A stretch of DNA of 9,277 bases from DASYAN01 sp036501345. GTDB lineage: Bacteria > Chloroflexota > Ktedonobacteria > Ktedonobacterales > Ktedonobacteraceae. Positions 6,436 to 9,277 of the stretch are shown in pieces. The notes beneath the pieces were generated by a model that was not told the DNA's origin, made no database searches, and saw nothing but the letters and a program-made list of their open reading frames with translations. How positions within the stretch are numbered: position 1 is the first letter of the stretch; each line of letters starts with the position of its first letter. A program made the translations under genes and the position numbers. The stretch covers positions 1 through 9,277 of the forward strand of contig DASYAN010000110.1 in the NCBI GenBank assembly GCA_036501345.1, written 5' to 3'.

Positions 6436-7128
6436 TTACTGCGATGGCACCTCAGTTACCTTGTCGCTCTCGGACGGATTCTCTATAGGTGCTTGAGTTG
6501 CTTCGTCACTCTCGGGCGGATCCTGTACAGGTGCTTGTGCAGTGTTGTGTTTGCTAGTGGAGGGAGGTGTCTGTTTCTTCGGCGGTTCCCATCCAGGAGC
6601 ACGGGAGACGATCATTGACATCATACGCCCTTCCATTACTGGTGAGCGCTCGATAGTTGCCATCCCTTTCAGCTCTTCAGCTATTCCATCTAGTAACTTA
6701 CGGCCAATATCTGGATGACGCATATCTGGTCCACGGAATTGTACACTGACTCGCACTTTGTCGCCTTCTGCCAGAAACTCTTGGATTTTGCGTGTCTTTA
6801 CTTCTACGTCGTGATCATCTGTACGTGGACGCATGCGAATTTCTTTAAGCGTGATGGTTTTCTGGTTCTTACGCGCCTCATTTTCTTTCTTGGCCTGCTC
6901 ATACTTATATCGCCCGTAATCCATCAGTTTACAGACTGGTGGAACGGCGTTTGGCGATACTTCGACCAGGTCTAAATTTCTGTCCCGCGCAATTTCTAAT
7001 GCCCGCATTGGGGGCATCACTCCCAACATCTCGCCATTCTCGTCGATTAAGCGTACTTCTCGTGCGCGAATACGCTCGTTCACTCGTGTTTCACGCTCAC
7101 GCGCACGATCGTTCCCCCGAATATTGAT
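6436..7128 (-). CDS. infC: Translation initiation factor IF-3
   Basis: IF-3 binds the 30S subunit, prevents premature 50S joining and checks the start codon and initiator tRNA. The N-domain signature VNERIRAREVRLIDENGE and the block VCKLMDYGRYKYEQ are clear. The C-domain has KEIRMRPRTDDHD, RVSVQFRGPDMRH and the M-rich end EGRMMSMIVSR. An extra tail of about 45 residues after GWEPPKK is rich in Pro, Glu, Ser and Thr and holds a duplicated 14-residue unit; typical IF-3 is about 170-180 residues. Start choice: GTG 7083 encodes the Val inside the conserved RVNERI motif and has no ribosome-binding site. The open frame continues to a stop at 7155-7153 without ATG, GTG, TTG or CTG. A GAGGAG site at 7143-7138 stands 9 bases before ATC at 7128, so I place the start there (230 residues); GTG 7083 would give 215. 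IF-3 genes of E. coli and others start at AUU for self-regulation. rpmI and rplT do not follow. Confidence 0.93.
   Translation of the reverse strand: MNIRGNDRARERETRVNERIRAREVRLIDENGEMLGVMPPMRALEIARDRNLDLVEVSPNAVPPVCKLMDYGRYKYEQAKKENEARKNQKTITLKEIRMRPRTDDHDVEVKTRKIQEFLAEGDKVRVSVQFRGPDMRHPDIGRKLLDGIAEELKGMATIERSPVMEGRMMSMIVSRAPGWEPPKKQTPPSTSKHNTAQAPVQDPPESDEATQAPIENPSESDKVTEVPSQ
6454..6537 (-). repeat. Tandem repeat, 2 x 42 nt, in the infC C-terminal extension
   Basis: Units 6496-6537 and 6454-6495 match at about 33 of 42 bases and encode QAPVQDPPESDEAT and QAPIENPSESDKVT. The 14-codon period keeps the frame. This accounts for much of the extra length of the protein. Confidence 0.85.
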
Positions 7129-7137
7129 AGGCCAAAT

Positions 7138-7143
7138 CTCCTC
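7138..7143 (-). promoter_or_regulatory. Ribosome-binding site pointing to a non-canonical infC start
   Basis: GAGGAG on the - strand is followed by 9 bases and then ATC (7128) in the infC frame. No ATG, GTG or TTG lies in frame between the upstream stop (7155) and 7083. The distance from here to GTG 7083 is over 50 bases, far too long for initiation. Confidence 0.55.
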
Positions 7144-7236
7144 TTTGTAAAACTAGTTTGACAATATTTCCAATAAGGACAAGTTATGTTTCTGCCTGTC
7201 CAATATCTTTTGTATTCTTAAACAGAACAACCTGTG

Positions 7237-7257
7237 ATACTTGGACTGTTCAAGTAT
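7237..7257. other. Perfect inverted repeat between the YitJ-like gene and infC
   Basis: ATACTTG (7237-7243) and CAAGTAT (7251-7257) form a 7-bp stem with a 7-base loop, starting one base past the stop codon of the YitJ-like gene. No clean T run follows on the - strand. It could be a weak terminator, a leader hairpin or an operator, since it overlaps the candidate infC -10 box. Confidence 0.4.
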
Positions 7258-7281
7258 ACTACGAGCCGTGGTAGTTTGCAA
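7253..7281 (-). promoter_or_regulatory. Candidate infC promoter overlapping the end of the YitJ-like gene
   Basis: On the - strand, TTGCAA (7281-7276, 4 of 6) and TATACT (7258-7253, 5 of 6) are separated by 17 bases. A start near 7246 would give a leader of roughly 118 bases before ATC 7128. That leader can form a small GGACA/TGTCC hairpin (7201-7197 with 7181-7177). A long leader would suit a self-regulated infC, but this is inference from consensus matches. Confidence 0.35.
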
Positions 7282-9205
7282 TAGTATGCTTGCTTCGCAA
7301 GGCTTTTATCAGCTCACTGACGACATCGTAGCGTCTGTAAGAGGGTAAGAGGTAGACTCCCTGGATCATATTGCTAGCCTCGGAGAGAAGTTCCTGTGCA
7401 ATCTGCATGCCCTCTTCATGACCATGTTCGCCAGCAGCTTTCATGCGTGCTCGTATATCTTCTGGGATAGTGATGCCTGGTACCTCGTTATGTAAGTATT
7501 CTGCGTGGCGCGAGTTATGCAGAAGGACACAGCCGAGTAGCATAGGAATAGGTGGTTTGCCAGCTCTGCTCAAGAAGCGCTCGAGTGGGGCTAGCTCGTA
7601 AATAGGTTGGGTCATGATGAAATGGGCCCCGGCTGCAAGCTTACGATGATATTTTTCAATTTCCTGGTCTGTCTCTTCATCGGTCATATTCAGGTTAAGA
7701 GCGCATCCGATATGAAATGATGATTTGGCGCCAATTGAAGAGCCAGCGGCGTCATGTCCTTCATTTAGGCCATGGATAACCTGAATCAGGCCGATCGAAT
7801 CCACATCCCATACGCCGGTAGTATTGGGATAATCACCGACACGTAGCGGATCACCTGTCAATGCCAGGATATTGCGGATGCCTAGAGCATGAGCTCCTAA
7901 TAGTTCGGACTGTATGGCCATCAAATTACGATCGCGTGTAGTAAAATGAATGATCGTCTCGATGCCCAAGTGATCCTGGATGAGGCGTGCTAGGGCAAGA
8001 CAACTCATGCGCACACGAGCCATCGGGCTGTCAGCGATATTGATAAAGTCAGCTCCTGCTTGCTGCAGCAGTGCTGCGCCAGTCAGCAGTTTTGTTGGAT
8101 TCAAACCCTTTGGCGGATCAAGTTCGATACTAATGGCAAAGTTACCAGCGGCTAGCTTTTCTTGTAGAGAGGTCCTGGTGCCCTCCTGAGGGAGAATAGC
8201 CTCTTCTTCAATAAGTCTGATTGCTGTGATGTGGCTGCTGGTTGTTCCTGTTGGCTGTTCGCTCTCTTTTGAAGGAGAGGTTGCAAATTGGGTGGAGTTT
8301 CCATACTGTTCATCGAGTGCCCTACGCATTGCTTGGATATGGTGCGGTGTTGTACCACAGCAGCCCCCAATCAAGCGTACTCCCATCTGGGCGAAACGCA
8401 AAGCAGAATCAGCAAAATAATCTGGTGTAGAGACGTAGAAGAAGCGATTGTCGATTCTCTTAGGCAGACCAGCGTTTGGTTGTGCTGAGAAAAAGGGAAG
8501 TGTGCCTGTCTCTGCCTGTTTGACTGTTGAGATTATCTCGTTCAGGACATCTAAGGTCACGGCAGGTCCCACATTGCAATTGGCTCCTATGACATCGACA
8601 CCTAGATCGCTCAGAACAGTAGCAACACGTGCAGCCGACTGCCCGGAAAGGGTATGCCCATCCTCATAAAAGCTCATCTGGGCCACGATTGGCAGTCCTC
8701 CGACCTCTTTGGCCGCTAGGACCGCCTGTCTCAGCTCAGCCAGACTCGAAAACGTTTCGAGAATCAGCAATTCGACGCCACCTTCCTGCTGAGCTTCGAT
8801 CTGTTCGCGGAAAATGGCGCGTAACTCACTCAAACGGTGCTCGTCGGGTGCTTGTATAGGCCGACCAGTGGGGCCAACGGCTCCAGCGACGAAAGCAGGA
8901 AGTCCTGATATCTCGCGTGCTTCCAGAGCAATACGTGCAGCGCGAAAATTGATCTCTCGCACTTTCTCTGCCAAATTGTGCGTTTCGAGTTTGACACGAT
9001 TGGCCCCGAAGGTATTTGTTTCGATGATTTGTGCACCAGCACTGAGATACTCGCTGTGAATACTTTGGATAAGATTCGGGTTGGTCAGGTTCAATGCATC
9101 AAAGCACTGGTCATAGGTCACTCCGCGTGAATATAACAGAGTGCCCATTGCCCCATCACACAGCAAAGGACCTTGTTGAAGTTGTTCGAGTAAGAGCTGA
9201 TCCAT
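7259..9205 (-). CDS. Bifunctional homocysteine S-methyltransferase / 5,10-methylenetetrahydrofolate reductase (YitJ-like)
   Basis: A cytoplasmic two-domain enzyme of methionine and one-carbon metabolism. The N-terminal domain (about 5-300) transfers a methyl group to homocysteine. It begins DGAMGTLL and has the three zinc ligands of the Pfam S-methyl_trans family, Cys210 (GANCN) and Cys282-Cys283 (GGCCGTTP). After a variable linker (about 300-345) comes a MetF-like reductase domain (346-648) that makes 5-methyl-THF with a flavin. It shows SIELDPPKG with Glu361 at the catalytic Glu of E. coli MetF, TTRDRN (422-427) and LTGDP (449-453). The two-domain order equals B. subtilis YitJ. The start is ATG 9205 (648 residues), because AGGAGA stands 9 bases upstream and the protein then begins like YitJ. 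An upstream in-frame ATG at 9232 lacks a site and overlaps that leader. The reading frame is intact with no missing motif. Whether the methyl donor is SMM, SAM or methyl-THF is not visible. Confidence 0.93.
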   Translation of the reverse strand: MDQLLLEQLQQGPLLCDGAMGTLLYSRGVTYDQCFDALNLTNPNLIQSIHSEYLSAGAQIIETNTFGANRVKLETHNLAEKVREINFRAARIALEAREISGLPAFVAGAVGPTGRPIQAPDEHRLSELRAIFREQIEAQQEGGVELLILETFSSLAELRQAVLAAKEVGGLPIVAQMSFYEDGHTLSGQSAARVATVLSDLGVDVIGANCNVGPAVTLDVLNEIISTVKQAETGTLPFFSAQPNAGLPKRIDNRFFYVSTPDYFADSALRFAQMGVRLIGGCCGTTPHHIQAMRRALDEQYGNSTQFATSPSKESEQPTGTTSSHITAIRLIEEEAILPQEGTRTSLQEKLAAGNFAISIELDPPKGLNPTKLLTGAALLQQAGADFINIADSPMARVRMSCLALARLIQDHLGIETIIHFTTRDRNLMAIQSELLGAHALGIRNILALTGDPLRVGDYPNTTGVWDVDSIGLIQVIHGLNEGHDAAGSSIGAKSSFHIGCALNLNMTDEETDQEIEKYHRKLAAGAHFIMTQPIYELAPLERFLSRAGKPPIPMLLGCVLLHNSRHAEYLHNEVPGITIPEDIRARMKAAGEHGHEEGMQIAQELLSEASNMIQGVYLLPSYRRYDVVSELIKALRSKHTIANYHGS

Positions 9206-9214
9206 GAAAATACT

Positions 9215-9220
9215 TCTCCT
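9215..9220 (-). promoter_or_regulatory. Ribosome-binding site deciding the start of the YitJ-like gene
   Basis: AGGAGA on the - strand lies 9 bases before ATG 9205. It falls inside the 9-codon stretch that would be coding if ATG 9232 were used, which argues for the shorter protein. Confidence 0.7.
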
Positions 9221-9246
9221 GCTAGTGTTCATAATCTTTTTCTTTG

Positions 9247-9276
9247 ATTGTACTCTATTTTGGAGACTTATGAAAA
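9247..9276 (-). promoter_or_regulatory. Candidate promoter of the YitJ-like gene at the window edge
   Basis: On the - strand, TTTTCA (9276-9271, 4 of 6) and TACAAT (9252-9247, 5 of 6) are separated by 18 bases. A start near 9240 would leave a leader of about 35 bases, too short for a SAM riboswitch or T-box within the window. The window ends here, so upstream control elements cannot be excluded. Confidence 0.3.
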
Positions 9277-9277
9277 G

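Noticed and set aside
7980..9059. Several + strand open frames opposite the YitJ-like gene
   Set aside because: Antisense shadows of an intact, well-recognised enzyme, with biased composition and no motifs.
9206..9277. SAM riboswitch or T-box ahead of the methionine gene
   Set aside because: Only 72 bases are available and they show no conserved core of either element.

Overview
The window looks like chromosomal DNA of a Ktedonobacteria-like member of the Chloroflexota. This is inferred from recalled family style, not from a search. The main clue is a pair of membrane proteins with a PknB-type kinase-like domain inside the cell and an extracellular CBM6/CBM35-like domain carrying a Cys-x-x-Cys pair. 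That domain style is frequent in Ktedonobacter-type genomes. The other genes are ordinary housekeeping genes, and there is no sign of phage, transposase, CRISPR, tRNA or rRNA.

Layout, left to right. (1) Positions 1-261 hold the 3' end of an HMG-CoA lyase gene (mvaB), + strand. (2) Positions 262-429 form a short spacer with a 20-base relic matching the 3' end of the next genes, a weak hairpin and a candidate promoter. (3) Two tandem paralogues on the + strand (430-2556 and 2595-4715) lie 38 nt apart with identical ribosome-binding sites, so they probably form one transcript. Both have lost the VAIK Lys, the helix-C Glu, the HRD Asp and the DFG Gly, so they read as pseudokinases. (4) A membrane-anchored S41 (Ctp-type) protease on the - strand (4723-6186) converges on them with a 7-nt gap and has its own good promoter. 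(5) infC (translation initiation factor IF-3), - strand, has a repeat-containing C-terminal extension and apparently a non-AUG/GUG/UUG start. It is followed by a strong hairpin terminator and not by rpmI-rplT. (6) At the right end, also on the - strand, lies a bifunctional homocysteine S-methyltransferase / methylenetetrahydrofolate reductase (YitJ-like).

The housekeeping genes do not form one pathway. IF-3 acts in translation initiation, the YitJ-like enzyme in methionine and one-carbon metabolism, HMG-CoA lyase in leucine or acyl-CoA breakdown, and the S41 protease in processing at the cell surface. The accessory part is the tandem pseudokinase pair. The best reading is a duplicated transmembrane module that may bind glycans outside and bind, without phosphorylating, partners inside. 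A third copy may once have stood upstream, judging by the relic at 284-303.

No gene-free stretch exceeds 300 bases. The longest (6187-6435) contains the protease promoter and the infC terminator; the rest of it, 6345-6435, shows nothing I can support.
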